Program-made: the position numbers and the translations under genes
In this document: in pieces, positions 1 through 12,010 of the stretch
Layout: every line of letters starts with the position of its first letter
How positions within the stretch are numbered: the stretch's first letter is position 1
Assembly: GCF_900496995.4 (NCBI RefSeq)
Contig: NC_044020.1
Location: 12,666,001 to 12,730,000, forward strand
DNA from: Aquila chrysaetos chrysaetos
Taxonomy: Eukaryota > Chordata > Aves > Accipitriformes > Accipitridae
DNA length: 64,000 nucleotides
Direction: 5' to 3'
Notes under the pieces: generated by a model
What the model saw: only the letters and a program-made list of their open reading frames with translations
Databases searched by the model: none
Told to the model about the DNA's origin: nothing

Positions 1-138
1 AATTGGGAAAGGCCCCACCTGCAGTAATTATTCCCCCAGCTGCACCCCTTTCAGGAAGGAGGAGACGACCTACTAAAGGAAAAGGCAGCAAGTCCAGTCG
101 TAGCAGCTCCCAGGGAAACAAAAGCCCTCAACTATCAG
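1..138 (+). CDS. WNK1: WNK1 coding exon, 3' part
   Basis: The open frame starts at base 3 and ends at a GTAAGA donor (139), leaving one base of the next codon (phase 1). It encodes 45 residues with a proline-rich start and the basic/Ser-rich stretch RRRRPTKGKGSKSSRSSS, ending NKSPQLS. The exon continues beyond the left edge. Confidence 0.93.
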
Positions 139-3100
139 GTAAGACTTTATTCAATTTTCTGAGTAGATGAAACAGACAAGGTGCTGTCTCTGATTCTTAG
201 ATCTACATCTGTCCCTCTGTCCTGTCTTTTGGAGGGGGGTATGTGTGTCCCAGTTCCTCCACAGCCTGGATTACTAGATCATTTTTGAAATTGCTTTTGC
301 TATTTGGTAGTCTTGCTTGTGACTTCTGGACTCTACTGAAAGATATGGTTACATTGTTCTGTAAGAGCAGTTCTAAAGTTGTGAATTGTATTTTTTAGAG
401 ATTACTCATGGGGCTCTGACTAGGAAGAAAAGTGTAAATTTACAGTATGGGGAAAAACTTCTGTTTTATTTATTAATTTATTTATTTTTAAGATAAACTG
501 CTCTTGTTGCCTCCTGAAACTGATTTTGCAGAATGGGGCTGGTCTCTATAGTCATCTTCAGAGATTTTTTTTTTCTACTTTAGTAGCAATTAAGCATGGT
601 ATTACTAGTGTCCTTACACTTCAGAAACTCAGTCACAGTTGATGGATGTTAAAGTAGTGATTTTTTTTTTTTTTTTTTTAATGGAGTTGAAATTTTTTTG
701 TACTTACAAACTGAGAAACAGTTTCAATTGTCAAGGCTTCCTTTCTTACTAAAACCATTCTTAGAATAAACAGGACTCAGAAAAGTAGTTCTGTTTACTG
801 TTTGAATGACGTAGATGTCAGATGCTTGCTGGCTAATTGTAGATGTCTCTCAAATCCTGTAGCATTGAGTAAACCATACTGGAGGGCCAGCACTGCGAGC
901 AGAAATATTTGTTACTGCTTCCTGCACATTCACTTTGGTAATTCCCTGTCATGCCACAGTTTCTGTATCCAGTCACCCTGGCTGCTCACTTCTGTTTTGT
1001 TATATGATAGGGGAGCTATGTGTGAGCATGTGACAGTGAGCTAGCACAGAGTTGCCTTCAAACTTAAGTGAATAAGAATTTTTCTAGTCTTACTGCTTTC
1101 TCAGAAACTGGAATAGTTCCTTCCCTCTGCCTCCCCCTCTCTTGCCTGGGTTGTCATGCTTGACCAGAGGATATCTGCGCCGCGCCCCCCCCCCCCAGCA
1201 CTTCTTCCTGTATCACTAGCATAATACCTCAGCTGATCATTTGAGTGACTTCACTCCCTAGTAAATGTTCCAGTCAAATTTTACTCTGTTTTTAATCCTG
1301 TCCCTTGGGAACAATTACAGAAGCTTCGAAAATGATGTGGGGTAACCGAAATGTTGAATGACTTTTTGCCTTCCTTCTTCCTCTAGGCAATCTGTCAGCT
1401 CAAAGTGCACCATCAGTCTTGCCCCCACAGCAGACTCTTCATCCCCCTGGTAGTGTGCCAGAGACTGGGCAGAACCATTTGTTACAGCCCCTCAAACCTT
1501 CACCTTCTAGCGAAAATCTCTACTCTGCCTTTACCAGTGATGGTGCCCTTTCGGTACCAAGCCTTTCGGCACCAGGCCAAGGTAAGACTTGAAATGGAAT
1601 TGGTGTCGAGTCTTGCACCTTTGTTACTGGTCAACGATCAACTGATGACACTTGATTTTTAATACATAGCATAAAGTAGATTGGTAGTCTCCAACCTATG
1701 CGTGGAGGCCGATAAGGATTATTTTTGCAACTAGATATCTACCTTCTCACACAGGTGAATTGTGAGGTTATTGAAGTAATGAATATATAGTGCATGGCCC
1801 TGTCTGCTGTAATGAAAGCACCAAGGAGAATATAAAAGTGTGCGGTATGGTGGTGGCAAGCAATGTTCTGCTGACCTGGGGGAAAGGTATTGGCCGAAAG
1901 GCTGAGGAGACAGATGAGAATGGGGGGTTGGAAATGCAAAGTGACACTAAGGAAGGGGCAGAGCAGCTTTGATGTTAACAGATAATTGAAATGGTAGGAA
2001 ATTTCTGAAGACTTGAGTTCTTTTAGACTTCCGAACTGCTTTGGCTGTTTCTGTCAATGGAATTTTTAATGATAAAAGGTAAAAAAGGCTCATGTTCCGC
2101 AACTGTGAGTTAAAGAATTATCCTGGGAGGAAGAGTTAGGGTAGCAGGGTGGAATGGTAGGAACAATGAATTGTTCATTTACTCAAGTCACTCAAGTTGT
2201 GGATTGCTTGTTATTAGTTAGTATGTTATCAAATAATTTCTCAGACATAGCTCTGATTTATTTGAGAGGGAGGGCTTTTTTGCTTGCCAGTCATTAAGGG
2301 GATGATAGCTTTATTCCTTTACTTCTCTGAACTTATCTGTTCCAGTTTTTTTTCCCCTTGAACATCTTTTTGAAAAGCTTTGCCATAGACTGATTGAATA
2401 CATCAATTCTAATGCATGTTTTTGCTGAAATTGGAGAAGTACAGACAGAAAATGGAAACAGACTTTTTGGAAGAATTTTCTATAGGGTTTTTTTTAATGA
2501 ACTGTTTCAAGTGTTTTGGAGCTACTTGAATCATCTCCCTGTATCTAGAGTTGTGCAGTACCATTTTATAATTGGATACTTTTGCCAGGATTTGGCTTTC
2601 CTGTAGATTGCAACCTTATTGTCGAGTTATGTACTGGAGAGTAACATTGCAAACTTGGCCTAATGTCTGGAGGTGTTGGAGGGAGTTTTTTCACTCTGTA
2701 TATTGTCTACACACTCTTTGGTCCACACTTTGAGGCTTATTCTTGTTTGCCATGTTAATGCATTTCACCCTTCCAACCTCAAGTTGCTAACATCTTGTAG
2801 TGGTGTTCTGTCTCTTCTCTCCTTTCTCTGTTATTCCCGTTTTTGTTTTCTCACAGGCTGTGCGAAGTTTAACTGTGCATCTGAGAGAGTGACGTTCAAG
2901 CCTGGTGGCAGGAGGACCCGATTTCTGAGTACGCCCTGCTTGGCTCTTTGTGTGTAACACCTTTACTCCTTCCTTGTCTGTTTTTTGTTTTGTCTTTTTG
3001 GTTTTATTCTGCTGCTTGGATCTGTTTCATGCAGCCCATTCTCATCTGCCACCTTGTATTCCCTCCCATCCCATGGCTCAGCTGAGCTGCTCTTAGCACA

Positions 3101-6100
3101 CCTTTAGAAGTTTGGGTTCTCGTGTTAGGTATTCTCTGTTGTTAAACTCATAATAACAAGCACTCATTTTCTCTAAGCTTTTGGTGGAAACTTTCAGGAC
3201 AGTTCAGTGAAATGACAGAAACTGGGGAGACTTAGCAAGTTGTGGGTGCATGGGCTTTTTCTTTTGGCCTGCCTTAGTAATTATGCTTCAGCATATGTTA
3301 GCTGACATCAGACTTGGAGGGGAGGTAGTCTTTATAGTGGAACAGTGCAGAAGACTTGTTTTCCAAATTATTCCTATGTTGGACACTACTGTAACTGATG
3401 GGGATGTGGTTTTGCATGTTCTCAGCAGTAGTGCTGATTACAGTGCGGAGTATTGATGCCACCTGTAGACAGTTAATAATGACTTCTTATGTTCATTAGC
3501 AGATGGATAGCTAAAGATTGAAGTCTTGAGGGTTTTAAAAATACTTAGAGAATATTTTCAGGCAAACTCAAAAGATCCTTACCTACTAATGGGCCCAGGT
3601 TTAGAAGTTTTTATCGTGAATTGGAGATACAAAATAGCAGTAAAGGTGGGTAAATAGACATCTTCAGACATCCTGTCAACCTTCATGAGTTACCTTGCAG
3701 CTCTTTTCAAAATCCTTTCATTTGTACTTGCGTTAGGCCAGACTTACAAGAGAGCCTCAAACTTCTGATGTGATTGAAGTAATGATACGCTTGAGCCGAG
3801 GCTGCTAATGTGATGCTTTTTATTGGGAGTGCTGCAACATCTCCCACGCTGCTTCTGCAGGCTGGGCTGTTTAAATGTCCGACATTTGTTTCCCACCCTC
3901 TGGAATGACTTGATATGAGAAAGCTTGAAGTGCTGTGAAGAGACCTTCAGTCGCTGCACTGCATGACAGTACCATGCATCTGTAGCATCTGTCTTGCTAC
4001 AGTTGGCAGTAGCATAGCTGAGCCAGAGAGTTGTGTGCAGGAACTGGGCCTGGCCTTCTGCAGAGACAGCTGCAATGCAACCAGCTCCATCCTTTGAGAA
4101 AGGGAGTGAGTCAGAGTGAGGGGAAGTTTTTTCCTGGCTGTTCAGTTTTGCAGTGATACCTCTATCCCACTTCATGGGATTTGGGGATATAACGGTATTT
4201 AATTTTTCAAATTGAGCAGCTTTAAATGTTTTTCCTAGGTATATTAATGTGCAGCTCTGCACTAACTGACATCTGCAATCTCAAGATTTATGGCTCCTTT
4301 CTTGGAAGAAGTTAAACTCCTTCCAAAGCTAACTTTAAAAAAATCATCTTTAGTCTGGCCTGCCCTGTTTTGGGCTAGGGAATATAAAGAACAGCCATTC
4401 CGTTTCTAGAATTGACAATGAACTGAATATATGAGAGTATCATTTACTTACAAGGCCTTGGCTTGCTGCAAATTGACCATCATCTGTCTGTAAGAGTACT
4501 TTAGCATGTATATCTCTTGCTTATGGGACTGGTGCTAAGGGAAACGGATTCCTTTTGAAAAGTGTGTTGTAGCTGTCCTGTAAAAGCAGGTAATACTTGG
4601 CATGGCACAGCTTGGCCTGGCACTTGGCTTATTGCAGGTTGCTTGCTTCCTGGAGTCTTGTCCTTGAAACGCTATTGCAGACTGTGGTGGAGAGTGACAG
4701 CTGGAGAAGATGCTGGGTTAGAATCAGCGGTGTTGAGGAAACAGTGCAGTGATTGATGCTTTTAACTGTGCAGCTGAGAAACAGAGTGGTACAGCTTAGC
4801 AGGGAACATCTGAACTATTCCACGGATCTGAGAAAATAGGGTGACAAACTAAAAGCACTTGACCTATCAAATAAATCTTTCTTATGTTGTAAACCGGTCG
4901 AACTTTGATAGTTGTAAAATGCTTCCTACGTCCTGACAAAAATGGAAGATGTACTTGTTTTTCCTTTTGTGATAACAGCCAGTTGTGACGGTAACGTCTC
5001 CTGACATTGTTCACTCTTCACTATGGTTTGGGAATTCTGAAGAATAAATGTAGGAGGCTGGACCTCTTCCATTTCTGAAAGTACAACTGATTAAATTGTC
5101 AGACCAGTCTTTGGGTTTTTCCTAGAATGTCCCAGTAGTGACTACAAGAGCCCTGCTGTGCCATGTCCTCTGTTTCTCACCAAGCTTTTTGTACTGTTTG
5201 CTGATACTAAACATTTCTCACTGTTTCTCTTATCTTTAACAAATTACTCTCTCTTTGTGCTTCAGGGAAGATGGTGAAAAAAGTCTGTCCTTGCAACCAG
5301 CTCTGTAGTAATTATCTTATTTCTGTTATCTCCGATTCCTGATTGTAAAGCTATTCATCAGCTTTTTCTGGTCACTGAAGCCTTACCTCCCTGACTCTGT
5401 CTCCAGCACAGCATCTGTCTGTCTATGTTATGCCCTCTAATGTGTACCCTGTTGTTAGTATATTGAATCATCTGGCTATTACTCTTGCAGACAAGTGGAG
5501 GCAGGCAGAACCTCACCTTCACTGTGGAACTCTTTGCTCGTCGCTAACGAGAGCGAATTGAGCATCAGGGTCAGTTGCTCACTGTAATGTGCTAGAATGG
5601 TACCTCTGAGCAGCTGGTTTGTTTACAGATCTGATGGGGCTTGCCACGTCAGTGATGGATCCAATTGCAGACACTCCTTCAACATTTTAAAAGAGTAAGA
5701 GTAAGCCATCAGATATCTCCAGTGTGTCTCCCAAAGCAAGAGATGTTTAGAAAAGCCTGTGTGTGCTCATGGCATTTAAGACTGTTTTAAAGGTGTCTTT
5801 TGACTGCTAGTTTATGGGGGGAAAAATAAAAGGGCAGAATGAAGGCATTATAGGTAGCGGGCTGGAGAGAGAGAAGCCTGTTTCACTTCAGATCCTTCAT
5901 GTCAGAGCAGAACTGGGGATGGCTGCTGTGACCGAGCAGGAATGTGGGGGGTTGTTTCCATTGGATGCTACAAGTTGAAGCACTTCCTTTTCAGACTCTT
6001 CTGGATGGCAGTTTCTGTAGGCGGTGACTACATCAGAGCTAAAATGTGAAATTCCTGAGAAGTAATTTTTTAAATTGACATTATGTGGGAGCTTTAGCAA

Positions 6101-9100
6101 TTGTGTAGCTCACCTATAATGGTGTAGGCTGGTCTGTCTGTGACCTGAGATAGGAGCTCCCTAAAAAAATCACTTTTGGAGACAAAGCTCTCTCAACCTC
6201 CCATCTTTCCCACCCTGAACCAATCCAGTCCTTTTCAAAACACTTAAACTTTCCTAAATGATCTTTCACATCTTCAGCTGAATGCACTGTAGTATATACC
6301 TTGATTAATTCTCCCCTTTTCATGGCCTGAGGAAGCTCTCCAGCATAGGTCCATGATCCAGTGTGCTTACTGATTAAAGTGGAAATGTAAAATATCAAAA
6401 GCAGATACTGGCCATCATGAAGAAGATGAGAGCAAGTGTGTCAATCCCTGCATGAACCCTCATGGTGAAATGTGATTATTACTGGTTTTGGCAGCTCCCC
6501 CACAGTACCTCTTTCTTGCTTTTGCCTCATTTGTGTTCAATTTCACCTTTCACATCATTGCTCTTATTAAATAATTGTATTCTGAGCCCTTTCCACATGA
6601 TGTATGCTTAAGGTTCTTGTTATTTTCACTGTAGATTTTCCTTGCCACCTTACAATGTGTTCCTATTACTCTTCATCTGTGCTGCAGCTGCACTCCCTGG
6701 TCAGGGAACCTTATTCTTTCCTTTTCGTGTGTACTGTTGCATGCATCTGCCTGCCTGTAACAACTTCTGCCCCACCTGTGGCCACCCAGACTGGGAGCCA
6801 CTTCTATGCTTGAGCTGGAGCTGGTGGGAGGGATACATATCCTTTCCTCCTCAGCACTACTAGAGGCAGTAACACTTTGCTTATTTGTCCTGCATAGTAA
6901 GTACGTCACCTTCCTAATTCACTCCTCAATATGAAACATTCCTGCAGGGGTTGGAGCCAGTTCTTTGATGCGGTGGTTGCAAGGAATGTGGCCGATAGCC
7001 AGGGAAAGTGGAACAGATGAAGTAGCTGTCAGGCAAGAGACAGCGACTCAGTCATTTGGCGTTCGCAATAGAGAGATGATTTTCATTACTGGAACTTTTG
7101 ATGCTCACTTTAATCAGTTTTTCTTCAGAAATGTCTGCCGTAGACTCTGGTTTTCTTGGATTTCCCAGTTGCAGTTTTCAGAGTGAGCAAGTAGAAATGT
7201 TTGAGGGACTTTGAGAACCAAGTAGGTAAGGATGTGGGCTTGCAAGGAGTGCTGGGTTTAGCACTGCAGCGGCCAGATACTGATTTTGTTGTTTGGTTTT
7301 GTACTAAATGGATTTGAAAAACCTAGATTAATTGTGCCTTTACTGTGTCCTTCAGAAAAAGTCTGCCCTAGTGGTTAACTGTCACTTCCACAACTGTAAA
7401 TGAGGATACTTTGCAATACTGCTGGGAATTTAGGCTACTTGATAATATACACTTTCTTGTATTCCTGTTCTGAGGTCTGCCTTTGAGAAACCTAAATTCA
7501 AGTGCAGTTGCTTGTTTATAAGTGTGAGTGGGATAGTGAGGCTATCCAAAACAAAGCTAGACTTATTTCTTTCTACAGAATAATGTTCAGCAAGCTTTCT
7601 AGCAGAACCGAAACCTGGTATTTATGTGAAGGGGTTTTTGTGTTCTTGCAATCAACCCAGTGAATAGAAAAACTTGTCAAAGCACATCTGAGGAACTACT
7701 CTCATTTCTGCCTTCTTTAAGCTGTATTAGTTGTCTGCATCTGAAATGCTTGTTCTTCTGACATAGGAAATCTGAACATAATGGCAAAAAAATGCTTTCA
7801 GAGGCAAAAAGCAAAATTTAATGCAGTGCAGACTTCCCCTGCTGATCCTGGCTGTTTGGTGGATGAAGACAGTCCCATCTGGTTATCCTCAAGACCATAA
7901 GTATGGCAGCTATTGGAAACAACAGTTGCTGTTTCTCACTGTGGCTTTTTTGTGTAATCTGGGTGAATTTTTCTCTTCATTTTACCAAGTGGAGATAATT
8001 TGCTACAGAGCAGCTGGCGATGCTGATTGTACTGCTCCTTATTCAGCATCCAGCGTTGTCCTCCAAGGTGGAATTGACCCGTGCCAATAGTGGTTGCTGC
8101 TAATTAAAAGGCATAGGATGAGAATGACGTGGCTGTACTTGTCATTCAGTGTTGAAATCTAATCTCCTTTTTCCTCTACAAAGACCTGTAGGCTGCTACC
8201 ATTCCCCTCTTAAGATGACTACTTGCAGCACTTCTTGAAAAGTAAACATATCTATGAAATACTCTTAATCTGAGAAAATGCCTGTAGGATTCCTTGTAGT
8301 TCCCACTTCAGTGTGTCCTGGAATTGAAACTTAAAATTAATCTGCATGGCATTTAAACTGGCGCTCTATTGATGTACCGTTACCACAATTATTAAATTTA
8401 CTAGAGAAAGATGATCTTTAACCTCAGTTTTGATTCCTGTTTTTTGTATTTCTAGGGACCAGCAGCACTAACACAGTCGGGGCTACAGTGAACAGCCAAG
8501 CACCCCAGTCTCAGCCTACTGCTATTGCCTCAAGCCGGAAAGGGACTTTCACAGATGACCTGCACAAGCTGGTAGATAACTGGGCCCGAGATGCCATGAA
8601 CCTGTCTGGCAAGAAAGTTGGCAAAGGGCATAGCAACTATGAGGTGAGATATAATCCGTGAACATTTATGGTAAGAAACTGTCAGTGTTGTTGCTATCTC
8701 ATCAGGGTGTCAAACACAGAGTACAGTTGCCACATAGCTTGGACAACTGTTCCAGAAAACTGTTACCTATATCTTTTATGTGCAGGATGGTATTGCCTGC
8801 TATGGAAGGGAAGGGGATAACTAAAGAGGAGGGCCGTCACATGTTCTTCTAAGCATCTGTTGGGAACAGCTTGTGGACCAAGGGGTGAGCCTGTGGTTTT
8901 TAAGCACAGTTGTGTAACTGTTCTTGGGGGTTGGGTTTTCTTTCAGGGTCCTGGAATGGCAAGAAAATTCTCGGCACCAGGTCAGCTCTGTATCTCTATG
9001 ACATCTTCCCTGGGTGCTACGCCCATCTCTGCAGCATCAGCTACCTCTTTAGGTCCCTTCACAAAGGCTATGTGCCCTCCGCAGCAGTACGGTTATCCAG

Positions 9101-9261
9101 CAGCGTCTTTTGCTGCTCCGTGGAGTGGGACGGGTGGTCCAGCACAGCCACCGCTCGGCCAGTTCCAGCCCGTAGGTGCCGCATCTTTGCAAAGCTTCAA
9201 CATCAGCAATTTGCAAAAATCGATCAGCAACCCTCCAGGCTCCAACCTGCGGACCACTTAG
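1..9261 (+). CDS. WNK1: WNK1 C-terminal coding region (partial gene, 4 constitutive exons)
   Basis: WNK1 is the with-no-lysine Ser/Thr kinase that senses chloride and osmotic state and activates SPAK/OSR1, which phosphorylate cation-chloride cotransporters. Only the C-terminal tail is here; the kinase domain lies left of the window. Four exons (1-138, 1387-1581, 8456-8643, 8947-9261) join with consistent phases into about 277 residues. The tail contains a basic/Ser patch (RRRRPTKGKGSKSSRSSS), the conserved FTDDLHKLVDNWARDAMN segment and the invariant end KSISNPPGSNLRTT followed by TAG. I recognise these as close matches to mammalian WNK1. The FTDDLHKL region belongs to the C-terminal coiled-coil part used in WNK assembly (family knowledge, not shown here). 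The gene converges tail to tail with RAD52, as in human. Identification is secure; exon usage between 1582 and 8455 is alternative. Confidence 0.95.
139..1386 (+). other. WNK1: WNK1 intron
   Basis: GT-AG intron (GTAAGA to TTCCTCTAG). It holds a 19-T run at 661-679 and a C-rich run near 1182-1196; no other feature was seen. Confidence 0.85.
1387..1581 (+). CDS. WNK1: WNK1 coding exon
   Basis: Acceptor TTCCTCTAG and donor GTAAGA flank 195 nt (phase 1 in, phase 1 out). It encodes NLSAQSAPSV...SVPSLSAPGQ, a Pro/Ser/Gln-rich, probably disordered segment that matches the vertebrate WNK1 tail. The split glycine codon can join the constitutive exon at 8456 or the cassette exon at 2857. Confidence 0.95.
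2857..2928 (+). CDS. WNK1: WNK1 alternative (cassette) exon A, 72 nt
   Basis: A strong acceptor (pyrimidine-rich TTTTTGTTTTCTCACAG) precedes 72 nt that stay open in the phase left by the exon at 1387-1581. The donor is GTACGC at 2929. With the split glycine it encodes CAKFNCASERV then TFKPGGRRTRFL, a Cys-containing basic peptide. The length is a multiple of three and phase is 1/1, so inclusion or skipping keeps the frame. The motif looks to me like an alternative WNK-family C-terminal segment, but I recall this only loosely. Confidence 0.72.
5266..5307 (+). CDS. WNK1: WNK1 alternative (cassette) exon B, 42 nt
   Basis: Acceptor TTTGTGCTTCAG, then 42 nt, phase 1/1, with donor GTAATT (weak) at 5308. 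Joined to exon A it completes an arginine codon and reads KMVKKVCPCNQLC, then continues in frame into the constitutive TSSTNTVG exon at 8456. If the weak donor is ignored, the frame runs NYLISVISDS to a TGA at about 5341, which would make it an alternative terminal exon. The Cys-x-Cys and lysine-rich composition and the perfect phase fit support a real exon. Confidence 0.68.
8456..8643 (+). CDS. WNK1: WNK1 coding exon with FTDDLHKLVDNWARDAMN motif
   Basis: Acceptor TTTTTTGTATTTCTAG and donor GTGAGA flank 188 nt (phase 1 to 0). It encodes TSSTNTVGATVNSQAP..., then RKGTFTDDLHKLVDNWARDA, ending KGHSNYE. This is the most conserved part of the WNK1 tail in the window. Confidence 0.95.
8644..8946 (+). 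other. WNK1: WNK1 last intron
   Basis: Short 303-nt intron, GTGAGA to GGGTTTTCTTTCAG. Nothing else was seen. Confidence 0.9.
8947..9261 (+). CDS. WNK1: WNK1 terminal coding exon
   Basis: Begins in phase 0 after TTTCTTTCAG with GPGMARKFSAPGQLCISMTS and runs 104 codons to TAG (9259-9261), ending NPPGSNLRTT as in mammalian WNK1. The stop is immediately followed by 3'UTR. Confidence 0.96.
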   Translation, partial: GPGMARKFSAPGQLCISMTSSLGATPISAASATSLGPFTKAMCPPQQYGYPAASFAAPWSGTGGPAQPPLGQFQPVGAASLQSFNISNLQKSISNPPGSNLRTT

Positions 9262-10065
9262 CCGTGCTCAGAGACCGTGCTGGCTAGACCTTGGGACAGG
9301 ACATGGGGAGGGAGATGGGGCCCTGTATCAACTACTAGTGCTGCAATGAACTGGTAGCTTGCCAGACTGGGAATGAATTTCTCTTTTCCAACCATTGCTG
9401 TCAACTCTCTGTAAAGGGAGTTTCCCTGCACACTTTCAAGGGGGAGGAGGATGATCAGCATCCTTATGATGGGACAGTGCTTTTGACCAAGGGGTTCTGC
9501 TCTTGCATGGAACAAGAGCTGTGAAGAGAAGTCATAGGGTCAGATAATGCAGTCTTGCTGTAAAATTTCTAGTTTGAGGCTGAATCCACACGTGTTGAGG
9601 TGGGAGAGCTGAATCCTAGCATGAGGCTTTAGCACGCTTCTCATCTCTCCCTGAAGAACCAAGACCAGGAGAAAAGCTGTCCAAATCCCCCTCCTCTCCC
9701 TCTCCCCAGTCAAGCGTATCTGGCTCCAAAGTGATGGGGCACACGAATGGACTTGCAGTGCAGCCCGTGCTTGATAGGTCATTACTGCTTTAAGTAAGAT
9801 ATTAACAGCTTTGACTGCAGCATTAGAGCAATTTAAATTGTTTAAAAATTTTTAAAAGTTCCCTGCGGACATGTACTTACCATCAGTTTTGATGTGGAAA
9901 CACTGTGATATATAAATGTTGTTGGACAACAGTAGTTTAAAAATGAGTGGAATATAGAGGGTTAAAAAAGTTAAAAAGAAAAAAATGGGAAAAAAAGCTA
10001 GCTATATCCTTATACTTATTGGAGACACTTTAACTTTTTCCTTTGTATTTTCATTGTATTAGATA

Positions 10066-10071
10066 AATAAA
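10066..10071 (+). terminator. WNK1: WNK1 proximal polyadenylation signal candidate
   Basis: AATAAA about 0.8 kb after the stop codon, in an AT-rich tract. It would give a short 3'UTR. Confidence 0.45.
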
Positions 10072-11981
10072 TGTGAATGTAAAATTGTATAAATTAATGT
10101 ACTTGAATACTTGTCTGTTCTCCCAGTATGCTTGCTGGATATTTTAGTGCCTTGGACTTCTATTGCTTCTGCAGTTAGCATCATCTTCCCAGCAGACCCC
10201 CAGGTGGACAGAGGGCAAGTTCAGAGAAGGATGGATTATTTGTACCTAGTGACTGGGACATTGGAGTTTATTTAGTGATACCGTTACTGTTTAGAAGTAG
10301 GTGTATGGAGGGGGAAGTCATTGAGGCAGCGGGTTGGAACAGCGTTCTGTGTGTTGGGGAAACTTGTCCAGGCGGGCAGATCTGAAGTTGCTGGTGTGAC
10401 AGGGGCCAGGTGGGGGTGGGATGGAGGGTTGTGGGTGAAGCTAAAACGAGACTAACCAATATTGTCTACGGAGGTGGGAGGTCTGGATCAGAAACGGAGA
10501 GAGGATGGGGAGAACGTGTATCTTTGGGAAAGGCCCAACTTAAGATGCAGTTTGACTCCACCTGCAAAGTGGTAAAGATGTTTGGTCAGGATGTGACTTG
10601 AGGGAGAGGTGCCATTGCTCGTTGGCATGGGCTTGTCTGCTGGGATTGCTTTTCTTACCTTTTTTTTGGTAAAATCCATTTAAGCCAGGAATAGACTGTC
10701 CTGGTGCAACGTCCATTGCCGGCAATGGATGTACTTGAAACAGCCGGCATCAAGAAGTTTCCTCTGTCTTACTTGGAGGATTTACGATTTTGTTCGCTCT
10801 AACAAATTTCAAGCTGGTACCAGGACTGTAACTATTTGTCACCTCTTAGTAACTGTACTGTACCTTCTGCTTTGGTCATTCTCCCTTCTCATATTTAGAA
10901 AATACTGGTTTCCTCCTCAAAGTAAAAATAATACCAGCCAGTATTTATGTAGTGCTGCAAAAAGCTGTGAAGGATGAGGGCACTGCTTCCTGGTCCTTGG
11001 GAGTAGCTGACGGGTGTCCTGGAGGCTGGCGCATCACGGAGATGTTACTTGCCTGAATTTTTTTCTAGGAGCGGTGTTCCCCCAGGGAGTTTTTCTGTCT
11101 GCGGATGTTCTCACTCTTTTATTTTTACAGAGAAACGCGCAAGATCAGTTCCTTTCCTGTCATTTTTTTTTTACAGCAGTTTTGGCAGCAAGGGCAGGTA
11201 CGGGCTGGAGATGAACGCCTGAGGGCGAAAGCTAGTGGCGAGGTGGCTGGGCTCGAGTCCCTGAGATTTGGGGGTTTATTCTTTGTAACTGAAGTGCAGA
11301 CTAGAGCTACAGAATGAGGGAGGAGGCTCATGGTGTGCGTGTGGTGGAAGAGGGGGCAGAAAGCAGGGGTCCCGGCGGCTGAAGTGAAACCGGGAACCTC
11401 TGCTCTTCCCTCTGAATGGATGCAGAGAAGTTTCCTGAACACGCCCAGTGCGAGGGGAGAGGTGTGCTCTGGAAACAGCAGTGACAAACCTGAGGCAGTC
11501 ATGAAACAAGGGGAATATTCATGGCAGGGGAACCAATCGGCTGGATGCAGCACGTGGTTATTTGATTTTGATCTAATACGTTTGAGGTCGTTTCTTCACT
11601 TAAATGTTATGCAAGAACTGGTTTTATTTACCATTGATTTCCGCCCCCCCCTCCCCCCCCGCCTCCTGTGGATGAATAACTGAAGTCTAGAGGAATAAAC
11701 TAATGCTACTGAACTGTTAAATTATTTTGTTTAATATTACACTTTGAGTATCTTTTTCCACATAAAATCTGTTTCTGAATTACAACCGTTTTCTTTACAT
11801 TATTTAACAATGTACACTGTAAAAAATAAAAATAAAAAAAATAAAATGAATTGAAACTTTGGGCTTCCCTGGCCGTAGTTAGTTGTATGTTTTGCACTAA
11901 ACCCAGGCACTGCGCTTCTTGTACGATTGCGCTTTGTGCTGCAATTTGTTACCTTTGTAGAATATTTAATGAAGTCATTCA

Positions 11982-11987
11982 AATAAA
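11982..11987 (+). terminator. WNK1: WNK1 distal polyadenylation signal candidate
   Basis: AATAAA with a T/G-rich downstream element within 15-40 nt (TTTTGTTGAGCTGTGGG). It is the best-formed signal in the 3'UTR. Confidence 0.5.
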
Positions 11988-12010
11988 CCAAACCTGCTTT
12001 TGTTGAGCTG

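Larger units (their letters stand above)
1582..8455 (+). other. WNK1: WNK1 intron containing cassette exons
   Basis: A 6.9-kb interval between constitutive exons. Two alternative exons (2857-2928 and 5266-5307) lie inside and are listed separately. An exon-like acceptor at 5490 is discussed as a finding. The rest is AT-rich intron with no gene recognised, although one unassigned minus-strand open frame occupies 3744-4262. Confidence 0.8.
9262..12010 (+). other. WNK1: WNK1 3'UTR (approximate end)
   Basis: No further exon follows the stop. AATAAA hexamers occur at 10066-10071, 11694-11699, 11825-11845 (several in an A-rich tract) and 11982-11987. The last is followed by a T/G-rich stretch (about 11997-12025) typical of a downstream cleavage element, so the distal end is placed near 12.0 kb. 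The use of each site is inferred. Confidence 0.6.

Noticed and set aside
11125..11553. 142-codon minus-strand frame within the WNK1 3'UTR
   Set aside because: It lies antisense in GC-richer 3'UTR, with other open frames overlapping it. No protein family was recognised.
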